Shown: piece after piece, positions 53,026-62,487 of the stretch
Position numbering within the stretch: position 1 is the first letter of the stretch
How the letters are laid out: each line of letters opens with the position of its first letter
From: Paraburkholderia sp. BCC1884
Lineage (GTDB): Bacteria > Pseudomonadota > Gammaproteobacteria > Burkholderiales > Burkholderiaceae
Assembly (NCBI RefSeq): GCF_900996225.1
Contig: NZ_CAAJGL010000068.1
Span: forward strand, 248,001-312,000
DNA length: 64,000 bases
Direction of reading: 5' to 3'
Program-made: the position numbers and the translations under genes
Notes under the pieces: generated by a model
Told to the model about the DNA's origin: nothing
The model's input: the letters and a program-made list of their open reading frames with translations, nothing else
The model's database searches: none

Positions 53026-54126
53026 TTAGCCCAGCAACTGCTGCAACTGCTCGATAGTTTCCTTCAGTTCGCGTTCCAGTTGAGCGATCAATGCGGCCGC
53101 TGGCAATGACCTCGCCAGCGCCGCCGCCTGTCCGGCCCAGTGCGCGCCATATCCGAACTCGCCCTTCGCTTTCGCCGCGGCGTGCAACGCTTTGGCCGCG
53201 TCGTACGCAATGGGATAGGCGGGCCGTTGCGGCGCGTGTGCGTCGTCGCCGAGTTGCGTGAAGCGGTTCACCATGCTTCGCGCCAACCGACCGGAAAGCG
53301 CCGCAGTGAAGGTCGTATGGCGAGCCGCGTCGCCGAGAAGCGCGCGCCGGTAGCCCTCGTCGATCGACGTTTCCGCGCAGGCGACAAAGGCCGTACCCAT
53401 CTGCGCCGCTTGAGCGCCCAGTGCGAGCGCTGCCGCAATGCCCGCGCCGTCCATGATGCCGCCCGCAGCGATCACTGGTAGCGAGCACTTGCGGACCAGC
53501 AGACGCGTCAGCGCAAACGTGCCCAGGCGGGCGTCGGCTGCATCCGGGTCGAAACTGCCGCGGTGGCCGCCCGCCTCGATACCTTGCGCGACGATCGCAT
53601 CGACACCCGCCGCCGCCACCTGCTCGGCTTCGGCCACGCTGGTTGCGCTGGCGAGCAGCTTGATGCCGGCCCGACGCAGTTCCGCGATCACAGCCGCGGA
53701 AGGCAGGCCGAAGTGGAAACTGACAATCGCCGGTTTCTCTTCGACAAATACGGCCAGCATGGCCGGGTCCGCAACGAAGCTCGTATAGATCTCCGACAGC
53801 GACGCCGGCGGCGTGGCCCCGTACTTCTCGAACAACGGCGCGAGCCAGCTCAACCATTGCTGCTCGATTGCCTGATCGGCGTGTGCCGGGTGATGGCAGA
53901 AGACGTTGATGTTGAACGGCTTGTCCGTCAGCGCGCGGGTCTCGCGGATCATCTTGCGGGCGCCCTCGGCGTTCGTCGCACCGACGCCCAGTGAGCCGAG
54001 GCCGCCGGCATTGGAGACCGCCGCGGCCAGTGCAGGTGTGCTGACGCCGGCCATCGGCGCCTGGATGATCGGCTTGTCGATTCCCAGCAAACGCAGCAGG
54101 GTACGGTGGTCAGTCGGCTTGGTCAT
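53026..54126 (-). CDS. Nitronate monooxygenase (NPD family)
   Basis: A 366-residue FMN-dependent flavoprotein that oxidizes alkyl nitronates. It starts [79 protein letters not shown] follow as FMN-binding loops of the class I family. TIM-barrel fold, predicted cytosolic. AGGAGG lies before the ATG. Divergent from a LysR gene with an 85-base spacer, so probably regulated by it. Natural substrate may be a nitroalkane such as propionate-3-nitronate. Confidence 0.9.
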   Translation of the reverse strand: MTKPTDHRTLLRLLGIDKPIIQAPMAGVSTPALAAAVSNAGGLGSLGVGATNAEGARKMIRETRALTDKPFNINVFCHHPAHADQAIEQQWLSWLAPLFEKYGATPPASLSEIYTSFVADPAMLAVFVEEKPAIVSFHFGLPSAAVIAELRRAGIKLLASATSVAEAEQVAAAGVDAIVAQGIEAGGHRGSFDPDAADARLGTFALTRLLVRKCSLPVIAAGGIMDGAGIAAALALGAQAAQMGTAFVACAETSIDEGYRRALLGDAARHTTFTAALSGRLARSMVNRFTQLGDDAHAPQRPAYPIAYDAAKALHAAAKAKGEFGYGAHWAGQAAALARSLPAAALIAQLERELKETIEQLQQLLG

Positions 54127-54211
54127 GTCGATTCCTCCTCAGAGCGTTTCACACTATAGTCCTGATAGTCCGATTCAGATTTTGAGTCCGCAACGAGGGT
54201 GTCGAGCGTCC

Positions 54212-55123
54212 ATGCAGCGTCAATTTGAAGATGTCCTTCTGGGCAGCATCGAACTCTTCTGTCTCGCGGCGGAGCTCGAAAGTTTCACGCTGGCCGCGAC
54301 TGCCGCGAGCGTGACGCCCGCCGCGGTGAGCCGCACGGTTGCACGTCTCGAGACTCGCCTCGGCGTGCGGCTGTTCGTACGGACGACCCGGCAGATCCGG
54401 CTCACCGACGCAGGGCGGCGCTACTTCGAACAATGCCGGCAGGCGCTGGGTCAACTGGCCGATGCCGAGCGCGAAGCCACCGGCCAGCAGACCACACCGA
54501 CGGGCGTGCTGCGCATCAGCATGCCGACACCGTATGGCCACTATCGCGTCCTGCCGTTGCTTGCGGAGTTTCGCGCGAGTCATCCTGGCATCACGATCGA
54601 AACCCATCTGAGCAACCGCAATATCGATTTCGCCGACGAAGGTTTCGACCTGGCCATTCGCGGACGCGCGCCGACCGACTCCGGTCTGATCGCGCGAAAG
54701 ATCGAGGATGCGGAACTGGTGATCGTCGCGTCGCCGGCGTATCTGCATCGCGCCGGCAAACCGGATACGCCCGACGATCTGCTTCACCACGACTGCATCC
54801 AGTATGCGTTGCCGAGTACCGGCCGCAATCTTCCGTGGCTGTTCAATCGCGAAGGCAAGCCGTTCGAGATGACGACGCGCGGCGCGTACGTGTCGTCGGG
54901 CGACGTGCTTTCCGGTGTGACCCTGGCGCGTCATGGCGCGGGCCTTTTTCAGACCTATCGCTTCATCGTCGACAAAGACATTGCCGACGGGACACTCGAA
55001 GAACTGCTGATTCCTTATGGCGGTTGCTCACGGCCTTTCGTCCTGCTTTATCCGCACGCGCGGCATTTGTCGTCGCGGGTGCGGAGCTTCGTCGACTTCC
55101 TGATGGAAAGGCTCGGATCGTAA
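54212..55123 (+). CDS. LysR family transcriptional regulator
   Basis: A 303-residue regulator. SIELFCLAAELESFTLAATAASVTPAAVSRTVARLETRLGVRLF is the helix-turn-helix; the rest matches the CrgA-like class (ISMPTPYGHYRVLPLLAEF). ATG at 54212 is chosen; the open frame reaches 53906 but through the divergent neighbour. An ACTAT/ATAGT dyad with 7-base spacer at 54153-54169 lies between it and the nitronate monooxygenase gene. It converges with the MFS transporter gene. Confidence 0.88.
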   Translation: MQRQFEDVLLGSIELFCLAAELESFTLAATAASVTPAAVSRTVARLETRLGVRLFVRTTRQIRLTDAGRRYFEQCRQALGQLADAEREATGQQTTPTGVLRISMPTPYGHYRVLPLLAEFRASHPGITIETHLSNRNIDFADEGFDLAIRGRAPTDSGLIARKIEDAELVIVASPAYLHRAGKPDTPDDLLHHDCIQYALPSTGRNLPWLFNREGKPFEMTTRGAYVSSGDVLSGVTLARHGAGLFQTYRFIVDKDIADGTLEELLIPYGGCSRPFVLLYPHARHLSSRVRSFVDFLMERLGS

Positions 55124-55156
55124 TGATCGACCCTGGCCGGACATACGAGCGGCCGG

Positions 55157-56413
55157 CTAGCGCCGACGCGCCCATTGAGCGAATGCCGCACAAGTCGCGA
55201 GCAGCGCGCCGGTGACGAAGAACACCGAGTGCAGTCCGAAATAAACGCCGATCTGGCCGCCGATCACCGGCCCGATCACCTGACCGCCGAACTGGGCCGA
55301 TTGCAGATAGCCGAGCATCTGACCGGTCCGGCTTTCGTCCACCGATTGTCGCGCCAGTTTCGCGATGGCCGGCAGCAGACCCGCGAGCGTCATGCCCATC
55401 AAGACACGCAAGCCGGCGAGTTGCCACCACTCGGTGACGAACGCTTGCGGCACCATCACGAGCCCGGTCAGCACCAGACAGCCGACGATCACGTTCCAGC
55501 TGCCGATACGATCGGCCAGCGCGCCCAACCGTGCGGCTGTCAGGACGCTGCCCAGCGCGGAGCAGGCCATGACGACGCCCGCGATACGCGCCAGATGATC
55601 CGGTTGCACGTTCAGACTGCCGATATAGACCGTGATGATCGGCTCGATCGACATATTGGCGAGCAGGACCATCATCGCCGTGACGAGGATCGTGGCCACG
55701 ACCACGTAATCCGTGCGGCGAGCCGGTGTGGTGGCGGTATTGATGCCTCGGCCTCGCGCGTCGGTGGCCGGATGGAAGTCTTCTTTGACGATGAAGATGG
55801 TGAGCAGCGCGGCCACGGCGATCATTGCGCCGCCGGCGAAGAAGGTGCCGCGAATCCCGATCCAGCCCGGCAACAGTCCGCCGACCAGCGGTCCAACGAG
55901 GTTGCCCGCCAGCGCGCCGGTCGACAGTATTCCCAAAGCCCAGCCCGCGCGCTCACGCGGCGCCTGGGTGCCGACCATCACCGTGGAAGCCGACGCATAA
56001 CCGCCTACCAACCCGGCAATCAGACGCAGCCCGACCAGTTCATAGACGTTATGCGCGAGCCCGATCAGCGACATCACCACCGCCATGCCGATGGCCGCGC
56101 GAATCAGCATCGGCTTGCGGCCGTAGCGATCGGCGAGACGCCCCCACAGCGGCGCGGTGGCGGCCGTGCCGAGAAAGGTCGCGCCGAACGCCACTCCCGA
56201 CCACTGAATGACCGCCGACTGCGATTCGACGCCGAGTTGGCGCACGTACAGCGGCAGGAACGGCAACAGCATGCTCAGACTGAGTAGCGTGGTGAACGAC
56301 CCGATTACGCAGACGGCCAGATTGCGTCGCCAGTAAGTTTCGTTGCGCTCGGTGTATCCGCGCGCAGCGGAACCTGGAAATGGGGCGGATGGAGGGTGGG
56401 CAAGCTGATTCAT
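55157..56413 (-). CDS. MFS transporter, DHA1 family
   Basis: A 418-residue inner-membrane exporter with about 12 helices. Loop 2-3 motif GRLADRYGRKPMLIR and motif C-like GPLVGGLLPGWIG in helix 5 place it among drug:H+ antiporters. The substrate is unknown. GAGGAC precedes the ATG at 56413. It ends 33 bases from the LysR stop of the convergent neighbour; upstream lies a LysR gene on the same strand, 126 bases away. Confidence 0.9.
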   Translation of the reverse strand: MNQLAHPPSAPFPGSAARGYTERNETYWRRNLAVCVIGSFTTLLSLSMLLPFLPLYVRQLGVESQSAVIQWSGVAFGATFLGTAATAPLWGRLADRYGRKPMLIRAAIGMAVVMSLIGLAHNVYELVGLRLIAGLVGGYASASTVMVGTQAPRERAGWALGILSTGALAGNLVGPLVGGLLPGWIGIRGTFFAGGAMIAVAALLTIFIVKEDFHPATDARGRGINTATTPARRTDYVVVATILVTAMMVLLANMSIEPIITVYIGSLNVQPDHLARIAGVVMACSALGSVLTAARLGALADRIGSWNVIVGCLVLTGLVMVPQAFVTEWWQLAGLRVLMGMTLAGLLPAIAKLARQSVDESRTGQMLGYLQSAQFGGQVIGPVIGGQIGVYFGLHSVFFVTGALLATCAAFAQWARRR

Positions 56414-56539
56414 TTCGTCCTCAACGTAGCGAACCGATCGACGACGCGGGGCACGCCGCCGATGATGGGGCTTAGTCTAGATTGAATCGAATAGAGAGAG
56501 AATCGATGCCATACGGAAGACATTCTTCCGCCGAGAGGT

Positions 56540-57466
56540 TCAATTCACGTCGGTGAATTGTCGCAATTGCTCGAAATGAGCGCGTAGGCGCGGTGCCGCG
56601 AAGTCGACGAAAGCGCGCACTTTCGGTACCGACAGGCGCCCGTGTGGCGTCAGGAGATTGACCGGCAGCGGCGCGTGCTCGCTGTCGCGCAACACGATCT
56701 TGAGCGTCCCGTCTCTGACCTGTTCGGCAATGTGATACGAAAACATTCGCGTGACGCCGTGTCCCGCGAGCGTCGAAGCGATCGCCGCGCGAATCGTGTT
56801 GACGAAAAAGCGCGGGGCCAATTGCACGACCTGGGGAATCGTCGAATGACCGGAAGGGGGAAAGCTCCATGAGTCCAGCCCGAAGTGCGTCATCGAGACG
56901 ATCTGGTGATGAGCGAGATCGGCCGGTGCCTCGATGGCGGGATGCGTGGCCAGATAGTGCGGCGAGGCCGCGATGACGCGCCGCACTTCGCCGATGGGAA
57001 TGGCGATCAACGTCGAGTCCGTCAGATGCGCGATGCGCAGCGCCACGTCGATCCCTTCGTCGATCAGGCTCACGGGGCGGTCGAGCAGTTGCAGGCGGAT
57101 CGGCACGGCGGGGTGTCGGTCGATGAATTCGTCGAGGATGGGCCGCAGTGCGTCCTCGCCAGCGGCGACGGGCGCGGTGACGGTGAGCAGACCTCGCGGC
57201 GCGGAGCGTTCGTCGGCCACCAGCAGGTCGGCTTCCTCGAGATCGGTCAGGATGCGCCGGCAGGCCGACGCGTAGCGTTCGCCCGCTGCGCTGAGCCGGA
57301 TCGTCCGGGTCGTGCGGTGCAGGAGCGCCGTGCCCGTGTGCTCTTCGAGGAACGCGATAGCGCGGCTGACTGCCGCCGGGGATCGGCCGAGCTTGCGTCC
57401 CGCACCGGCCAGGCTGCCTTCGTCCAGTGCGGCGACGAACACCTTCATTGCGTCGATTCGGTCCAT
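56540..57466 (-). CDS. LysR family transcriptional regulator
   Basis: A 308-residue CrgA-like LysR regulator. MDRIDAMKVFVAALDEGSLAGAGRKLGRSPAAVSRAIAFLEEHTG is the helix-turn-helix and LTVTAPVAAGEDALRPILDEF opens the effector domain. The ATG at 57466 was chosen over an 88-codon extension that runs into the intergenic region. Divergent from the nnrU-like gene and upstream of the MFS gene on the same strand; either could be a target. Confidence 0.88.
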   Translation of the reverse strand: MDRIDAMKVFVAALDEGSLAGAGRKLGRSPAAVSRAIAFLEEHTGTALLHRTTRTIRLSAAGERYASACRRILTDLEEADLLVADERSAPRGLLTVTAPVAAGEDALRPILDEFIDRHPAVPIRLQLLDRPVSLIDEGIDVALRIAHLTDSTLIAIPIGEVRRVIAASPHYLATHPAIEAPADLAHHQIVSMTHFGLDSWSFPPSGHSTIPQVVQLAPRFFVNTIRAAIASTLAGHGVTRMFSYHIAEQVRDGTLKIVLRDSEHAPLPVNLLTPHGRLSVPKVRAFVDFAAPRLRAHFEQLRQFTDVN

Positions 57467-57695
57467 GGGCTCAACGTGTGTTGGTTGCGCGGCTTGCCGA
57501 CGGGTGCGCCGCAATTCGGCAGGATGGGTCGAGACGCCGGAGAGAGGTGAGCTTTGGGATCGGCGTCGCCTCAACCTGTGGCGCGCCTGTCCGCCGACCA
57601 GTGCGCATCGTACCGCGAGCCGGGTCCGCTGGCTGTTGGTGTAGTCTTGGTCGTTGAACATGTCAACCGACAAGGCGACTTGAGGAGACCGGCAA

Positions 57696-58388
57696 ATGGG
57701 AACCATCGGTGCAGTCGTGGCGGCGGCCATCGTTTTCGTGGGCAGCCACTTTCTGTTGTCTCATCCGCTGCGCAGGCCCCTGGTTGGCGCGATGGGCGAG
57801 TTGGGATTCATGGGCGTCTATTCGGTGGTGGCAATCGCGACGTTCGGCTGGCTGATCGTGGCCTACCTGAAGGCGCCGCTGACGTCGCCGCTTTGGCCGG
57901 TAGGAGACGGAATCTGGGCGCTCGTAACCGTGGGCATGCTGATCGCGGCGATCCTCCTGATGGGCTCGCTGATCCGTAACCCCGCACTGCCTACCGGCGG
58001 CAAGCCTGGAGCATTGCCGGTGGCGGCGCTCGGCGTGTTTGCCGTGACGCGCCATCCGATGATGTGGTCGTTCGCGCTCTGGGGACTGTGTCACATCGTG
58101 GTGTTTCCGGTGGCGAAGAACATCGTGCTGGCGACGGCTATCGTCGTTCTCGCGCTGATCGGTGCCGCGCTGCAGGATCGGAAGAAGGAGCGGCTTCAGC
58201 CCGATCTGTGGCCGGCCTGGGAATCGAAGACGAGCTATCTGCCATTCGCGGCGATCGCCGCCGGACGGGCGAGATTCGGCCGCTTTGGGCTGCACACGCT
58301 GCTGGGTGGCCTCGTCGTGTGGCTGGTGGCGACCTGGGCTCATCAGCCGCTTGCGGGGTGGGCTGCTGGGGTGTGGCGCTGGTTGTAG
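57696..58388 (+). CDS. NnrU family membrane protein
   Basis: A 230-residue integral membrane protein with about six helices. AAAIVFVGSHFLLSHPLRRPL at the start, and VTRHPMMWSFALWGLCH, DRKKERLQPDLWPAWESKTSYLPF in the second half match NnrU, first noted near nitrite/NO reductase genes and related to isoprenoid-quinone methyltransferase-like NnrU/MAPEG-type proteins. No denitrification gene is near, so its role is unclear. GAGGAG lies 9 bases before the ATG. Confidence 0.88.
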   Translation: MGTIGAVVAAAIVFVGSHFLLSHPLRRPLVGAMGELGFMGVYSVVAIATFGWLIVAYLKAPLTSPLWPVGDGIWALVTVGMLIAAILLMGSLIRNPALPTGGKPGALPVAALGVFAVTRHPMMWSFALWGLCHIVVFPVAKNIVLATAIVVLALIGAALQDRKKERLQPDLWPAWESKTSYLPFAAIAAGRARFGRFGLHTLLGGLVVWLVATWAHQPLAGWAAGVWRWL

Positions 58389-58552
58389 GAGACAGCGGGC
58401 CTGTCGGTGTCAGGCTGGCTTGAAGTAGCGGAAGTAGCTGGCCGCGTCTCCGGCGGCTCGTGCCTGACCCGCCGCATGAGTGTGCAGAATGTCAGCGCCG
58501 CATGCGATACGCGACCGCCCCTTCGTTCGAGCGATTGTATTCGCGTCGTTGA

Positions 58553-58898
58553 GACGCCGTACGCCACCTCGCCGCGCTGGCCCGGCACCCTGCCGAAGCT
58601 CTCATTGAAACGTTGCCACTGCGAAGGAATCGCGGCAGAGGTTTCGCAGGTATAGCGCTCGCTCAGGCCCGCTACGAGAAAGGCATCGCCATCTTCGAAG
58701 CGCGGCTGCGCCAGATGAGCAAGAAGAGTTTCGTCCATTTTGATCGGCTCCACGGCCCGTGGCCGCTTCGAACGCACGCGCGAGATGAAAGCGCGACACG
58801 CATCCACAACCGGCAATGTCGTCGAGTGTCGACCCGCCGGCAAAGTGGCTTTCGATAAACCAGAGCGCTTTTCCAACCGGGTTTATTGGGGCTCTCAT
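58553..58898 (-). pseudogene. AraC family/GyrI-like effector-domain regulator, internally deleted
   Basis: From an ATG at 58898 the minus strand reads PVGKALWFIESHFAGGSTLDDIAG and SRFHLARAFEAATG, the first half of an AraC helix-turn-helix. At about 58753 the frame changes and the sequence continues as VEPIKMDETLLAHLAQPRFEDG, then GLSERYTCETSAAIPSQWQRF and GEVAYGV, the start of the GyrI-like effector-binding domain. In intact relatives about 85 residues lie between these parts, so a deletion with frame change joined them. After 58553 the domain is lost. The product cannot be a working regulator. The MFS exporter immediately upstream on the same strand is left without an obvious regulator. Confidence 0.85.
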
Positions 58899-58972
58899 GT
58901 CAGCATGGAACCAGCATAGCGAGCCGCGACCCGGAGCATTTGATCGTGCTTGCGGTGTTGCCCACCCGGCGG

Positions 58973-60487
58973 TCAATAGTTTCCGGTTGCGGTCTGCTTG
59001 CCCGGAGCGGGTGAGTGCCCATCCGCCGGCGGCGCAGTGTGGCCACCGTGGGCGTGCTCCTGCGCAGCGCCGCCTGCGCCGCCGGGTTGTCCGGGTCGCA
59101 ACAGCACGCCACCCAGAATGCCCGCCGCCGCCGCGAAAATTGCGCCGAATAGAAACGCCAGGTGATAGCCGCTATTGAGGGCCGCCGTCGTGCCTTGCGA
59201 CGCCTGCATCGCGTCGCTGCGCGCAGCGGCCAAACTCGCCAGCACGGCAAGACCGAGCGCGCCACCCATCATGAACGACGTATTGACGATACCGGACGCG
59301 AGGCCCGAATCGCTCGGATCGACGTCGCTCATGGCGGCGAGCAGCATGGGATTGAACGCAATGCCGGCGCCGACGCCGAGCAGGATCATGCCCGGCATCA
59401 CGTCGGGCAGGAAGCTGCCGCCGACCGGCGCGCGAGCGAACAGGGCGAGGCCGCAAGCGGCGATCAGCAGGCCGGCGGCGAGCGGCACACGCAAACCGAA
59501 GCGCATCACCACGCGCGCCGACAGGCCGAGAGAAAAGAATCCCATGATGAGGTTGGCGGGCAGGAACGCGAGCCCGACCTGCAACGGCCGATAGCCGAGC
59601 ACCCGCTGCAGATACAACGCGGAAATGAAGAACCACGCGAACATGGCGGCGGCCCACAACACGCCGACCACGTTCGCGGTGGCGACATTGCGCAGGCGGA
59701 ACAGACCGAGCGGCATCAACGGATGCTGAACGCGTGCTTCGATCACGAGGAAGGCGGCGAGCAGAACGAGTGCGGCGAACAGCAGGCCGAGTGTTTGCGC
59801 GGACGTCCATCCTGCTTCATTGCCGTTCACCACCGCATACACCGCCAGCATGAGCGAAGCGGTGACGGAGATGGCTCCGGCGACATCGAGTCGTTCGCCG
59901 TGCGCATGCCCGCGCGCCGATGGCAACAAGGCGATGCACAGCGCGTAAACAGCGATGCCAATCGGCAGATTGACGAGAAAGATCCAGTGCCAGCTGAGCA
60001 GGTTGGTGAGCAGACCGCCGAGCAATACGCCGATGCTGCCGCCGCCCGCGCACACGAAACCGTACACGCCCATCGCTTTCGCGCGCTCGCCCGGTTCGGT
60101 GAAGAGATTCATGATGAGCGACAGCGACACGGCGGAGACGACGGCGCCGCCCAGGCCTTGGACGGCACGCGCGCACACCAGCAGCACTTGCGAGTTCGCC
60201 ATGCCGCACGCCAGCGAGGCGAGGGTGAACAGCGTGATACCGCCGAGGAACAGCTTGCGGTGTCCATACAGATCGCCGAGCCGTCCGCCGAGCAGCAGAC
60301 AGCCGCCGAACGTGAGCATGTACGCATTCACGACCCACACGAGCGAGGTCTCGGTGAAGCCGAGGTCCGCGGCGATGGACGGCAGCGCGACGTTCACGAT
60401 CGTGGTGTCGAGCACGATCATGAGCACGCCGAGACAAAGAACGAACAGTGCCAGCCAGCGCTGCTTGCCGTGGATGGAATGGGTCAT
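58973..60487 (-). CDS. MFS transporter, DHA2 (EmrB/QacA) family
   Basis: A 504-residue multidrug-type exporter with about 14 helices. The start QRWLALFVLCLGVLMIVLDTTIVNVALPSIAADLG carries the DHA2 signature LDxTIVNVALP, and GGRLGDLYGHRKLFL is the loop 2-3 motif. A His/Gly/Pro-rich tail ends the protein. ATG at 60487 has AAGGAG upstream; the frame is open to 60526. It sits 74 bases from an AraC-type pseudogene. Substrate unknown. Confidence 0.92.
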   Translation of the reverse strand: MTHSIHGKQRWLALFVLCLGVLMIVLDTTIVNVALPSIAADLGFTETSLVWVVNAYMLTFGGCLLLGGRLGDLYGHRKLFLGGITLFTLASLACGMANSQVLLVCARAVQGLGGAVVSAVSLSLIMNLFTEPGERAKAMGVYGFVCAGGGSIGVLLGGLLTNLLSWHWIFLVNLPIGIAVYALCIALLPSARGHAHGERLDVAGAISVTASLMLAVYAVVNGNEAGWTSAQTLGLLFAALVLLAAFLVIEARVQHPLMPLGLFRLRNVATANVVGVLWAAAMFAWFFISALYLQRVLGYRPLQVGLAFLPANLIMGFFSLGLSARVVMRFGLRVPLAAGLLIAACGLALFARAPVGGSFLPDVMPGMILLGVGAGIAFNPMLLAAMSDVDPSDSGLASGIVNTSFMMGGALGLAVLASLAAARSDAMQASQGTTAALNSGYHLAFLFGAIFAAAAGILGGVLLRPGQPGGAGGAAQEHAHGGHTAPPADGHSPAPGKQTATGNY

Positions 60488-60606
60488 GCGGATGCTCCTT
60501 TGCCGCGGGCGATGGGGTAACGACAAGCCGTTGATGGCAATAGGATTTTCAGTCTAGCACCCGCCTATTTGAGCTCACAACTACGAGTTCCTGGGCGCCG
60601 CGCGCC

Positions 60607-61284
60607 TCAGTCTCCGCCGATGATTTCGTACTTGCCGCCGCGCTCCAGCGCACGCTGATACGCCGGCCGCGCGTGGATGCGCTTCAGGAAGGCGGTGATC
60701 GCGGGAATCCGGCCTTCCATGCCGCCGCGCGCGGTGGCGGCTTCGAGGGGAAAGCTCATCTGCACGTCGGCGGCCGTGAAGTCGTTGCCGACGAACCAGC
60801 CGGTCGCACTCAATTCCTTGTCGATGTAGCCGAGATGCAGTTTCAGTTGCGGATCGATGAAGCTGTCTTGCAACGTCTGCGCGATCTTGCGGGCGATGGG
60901 CTTGGCGAAGAACGGCATCGGCGCGCTGGCGATGCGTTGCGCGACCAGTTTCAGCAGCAATGGCGGCATCGCCGAGCCTTCCGCGTAGTGCAGCCAGTAG
61001 GTGTAGCGCAACCGCTCCGGCGTGCCCGCAGCCGGAGCAAAACGTCCTTGACCGTATTTCTCCACCAGGTATTCGACGATGGCGCCCGACTCGGCGATGG
61101 TCTGGCCGTCGTCGGTAATAACGGGCGATTTGCCGAGCGGATGCACCGCGCGCAACTCCGGCGGCGCGAGCATCGTTTTCGGATCGCGCTCGTAGCGCTT
61201 GATCTCGTACGGCACGCCGAGTTCTTCGAGCAGCCATAAGACGCGTTGCGAGCGGGAGTTGTTCAGGTGGTGGACGGTCAGCAT
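60607..61284 (-). CDS. Glutathione S-transferase family protein
   Basis: A 225-residue GST. The N-terminal thioredoxin fold reads MLTVHHLNNSRSQRVLWLLEELGVPYEI, with the glutathione-binding ESGAIVEYL at about 65-73 and Pro of GKSPVI at 54. The helical C-terminal domain follows with the N-capping FTAADVQMSFPL. Ser or Asn near position 9-12 is the probable catalytic residue, of the class common in proteobacteria. A conjugation or stress role cannot be narrowed. Positioned 94 bases from the quinone oxidoreductase gene on the same strand. Confidence 0.9.
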   Translation of the reverse strand: MLTVHHLNNSRSQRVLWLLEELGVPYEIKRYERDPKTMLAPPELRAVHPLGKSPVITDDGQTIAESGAIVEYLVEKYGQGRFAPAAGTPERLRYTYWLHYAEGSAMPPLLLKLVAQRIASAPMPFFAKPIARKIAQTLQDSFIDPQLKLHLGYIDKELSATGWFVGNDFTAADVQMSFPLEAATARGGMEGRIPAITAFLKRIHARPAYQRALERGGKYEIIGGD

Positions 61285-61378
61285 GGGTCGGGAAAGGGTG
61301 GCCAGTGGAGCGTCACATCATAAGGGTGTTGCGCAGAGGCGGGGCTCTAGTCGCACCGCCTGCCGTGCCCGCTCGCCG

Positions 61379-62365
61379 TCATGCCACGTCGACCACGACC
61401 TTCCCCGCGTTGGTGCCGTCGACGATGGCCTGATACGCGAGTTCTACGGTGCTGAGATCGTAGCTCTGCGAATCCAGTCGCGGTACGAGCTTGCCATCTT
61501 CGATCAACTGCGTCGCGACGCGCAGCATGTCGCCGTGATGCTCGCGATGTTTGCCGCCGAGCAGCGGAGACAGCGTAAACACGCCGGAGTATGTCGCCTC
61601 ACGGAACGACAACGGCGCCAGCGCATGCGTGCCCCAGCCCAATGCGCTCACCACATGGCCGAACTGCTTGACCGCCTTGAACGATGCGTCGAGCGTGGCG
61701 CCGCCTACGGTATCGGCGACGAGATCGAAGCCTTCGCCCTGGGTCATCGTTTCAACGTACTCCTCGACCGAGCTGGCGCGACGATCGATCGGCGTCGCAC
61801 CGTATTGTTCGATCAGGTCCATGTCTTTGGCGCTGACTGTCGCGAAGACCTTACCGCCCATCGCCACCGCCAGTTGCACGGAAATATGACCGACGCCGCC
61901 GGCGCCGCCCTGCACGAGCACCGTTTGACCCGCCTGCAACTTCGCGCGGTCGGCAATGCCTTCATATGAAGTGATGAAGCTCAACGGAATTGCCGCCGCC
62001 TCTCTCATCGACAGATTCGACGGTTTGAGGGCGAGCAGGCGTGCGTCCACGGCCTGAAACTGGGCGAGCGAGCCCGGCAGTCCAGCCACGCCGCCGGTCA
62101 TGCCGTAGACGTCGTCGCCGACCTTGAAGCCCGTGACCTCGTCGCCCACGGCCTCGACCGTTCCCGCCATGTCGATGCCCAGCACCAGCGGCAGCGGATG
62201 CTTCGCGTGCGCCGCATTGCCGGAGCGAATCTTGGTGTCGAGCGGATTCAACCCGCTGGCCTTGACGCGCACCAGCACCTGGCCCCGCCCTGGATTCGGC
62301 ATCGGGACTTCAGCGAGTTCCAGCGGGCCGTTGTAACGGTTGAGGACTAGGGCTTGCATGGTCAT
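61379..62365 (-). CDS. Zinc-less quinone oxidoreductase, MDR family
   Basis: A 328-residue NADPH-dependent reductase. MTMQALVLNRYNGPLELAEVP at the start, LVLGIDMAGTVEAVG, and VLVQGGAGGVGHISVQLAVAMGGKV as nucleotide-binding loop. Catalytic zinc ligands are not apparent. GGAG lies 7 bases before the ATG. Divergent from a LysR gene across 122 bases containing GATTAATAATC (62410-62420), an 11-base dyad; that LysR likely controls it. The GST downstream may be in the same unit. Confidence 0.9.
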   Translation of the reverse strand: MTMQALVLNRYNGPLELAEVPMPNPGRGQVLVRVKASGLNPLDTKIRSGNAAHAKHPLPLVLGIDMAGTVEAVGDEVTGFKVGDDVYGMTGGVAGLPGSLAQFQAVDARLLALKPSNLSMREAAAIPLSFITSYEGIADRAKLQAGQTVLVQGGAGGVGHISVQLAVAMGGKVFATVSAKDMDLIEQYGATPIDRRASSVEEYVETMTQGEGFDLVADTVGGATLDASFKAVKQFGHVVSALGWGTHALAPLSFREATYSGVFTLSPLLGGKHREHHGDMLRVATQLIEDGKLVPRLDSQSYDLSTVELAYQAIVDGTNAGKVVVDVA

Positions 62366-62487
62366 TACATATCTCCAGTGGGACGTCGGACGGTTTGGTC
62401 AATCGGCTTGATTAATAATCGTTCATGCGAGAAAGTATGTAAATTGAAGATTTTGCACATCGTCTAAACAAAAATGCATGGATCAAA

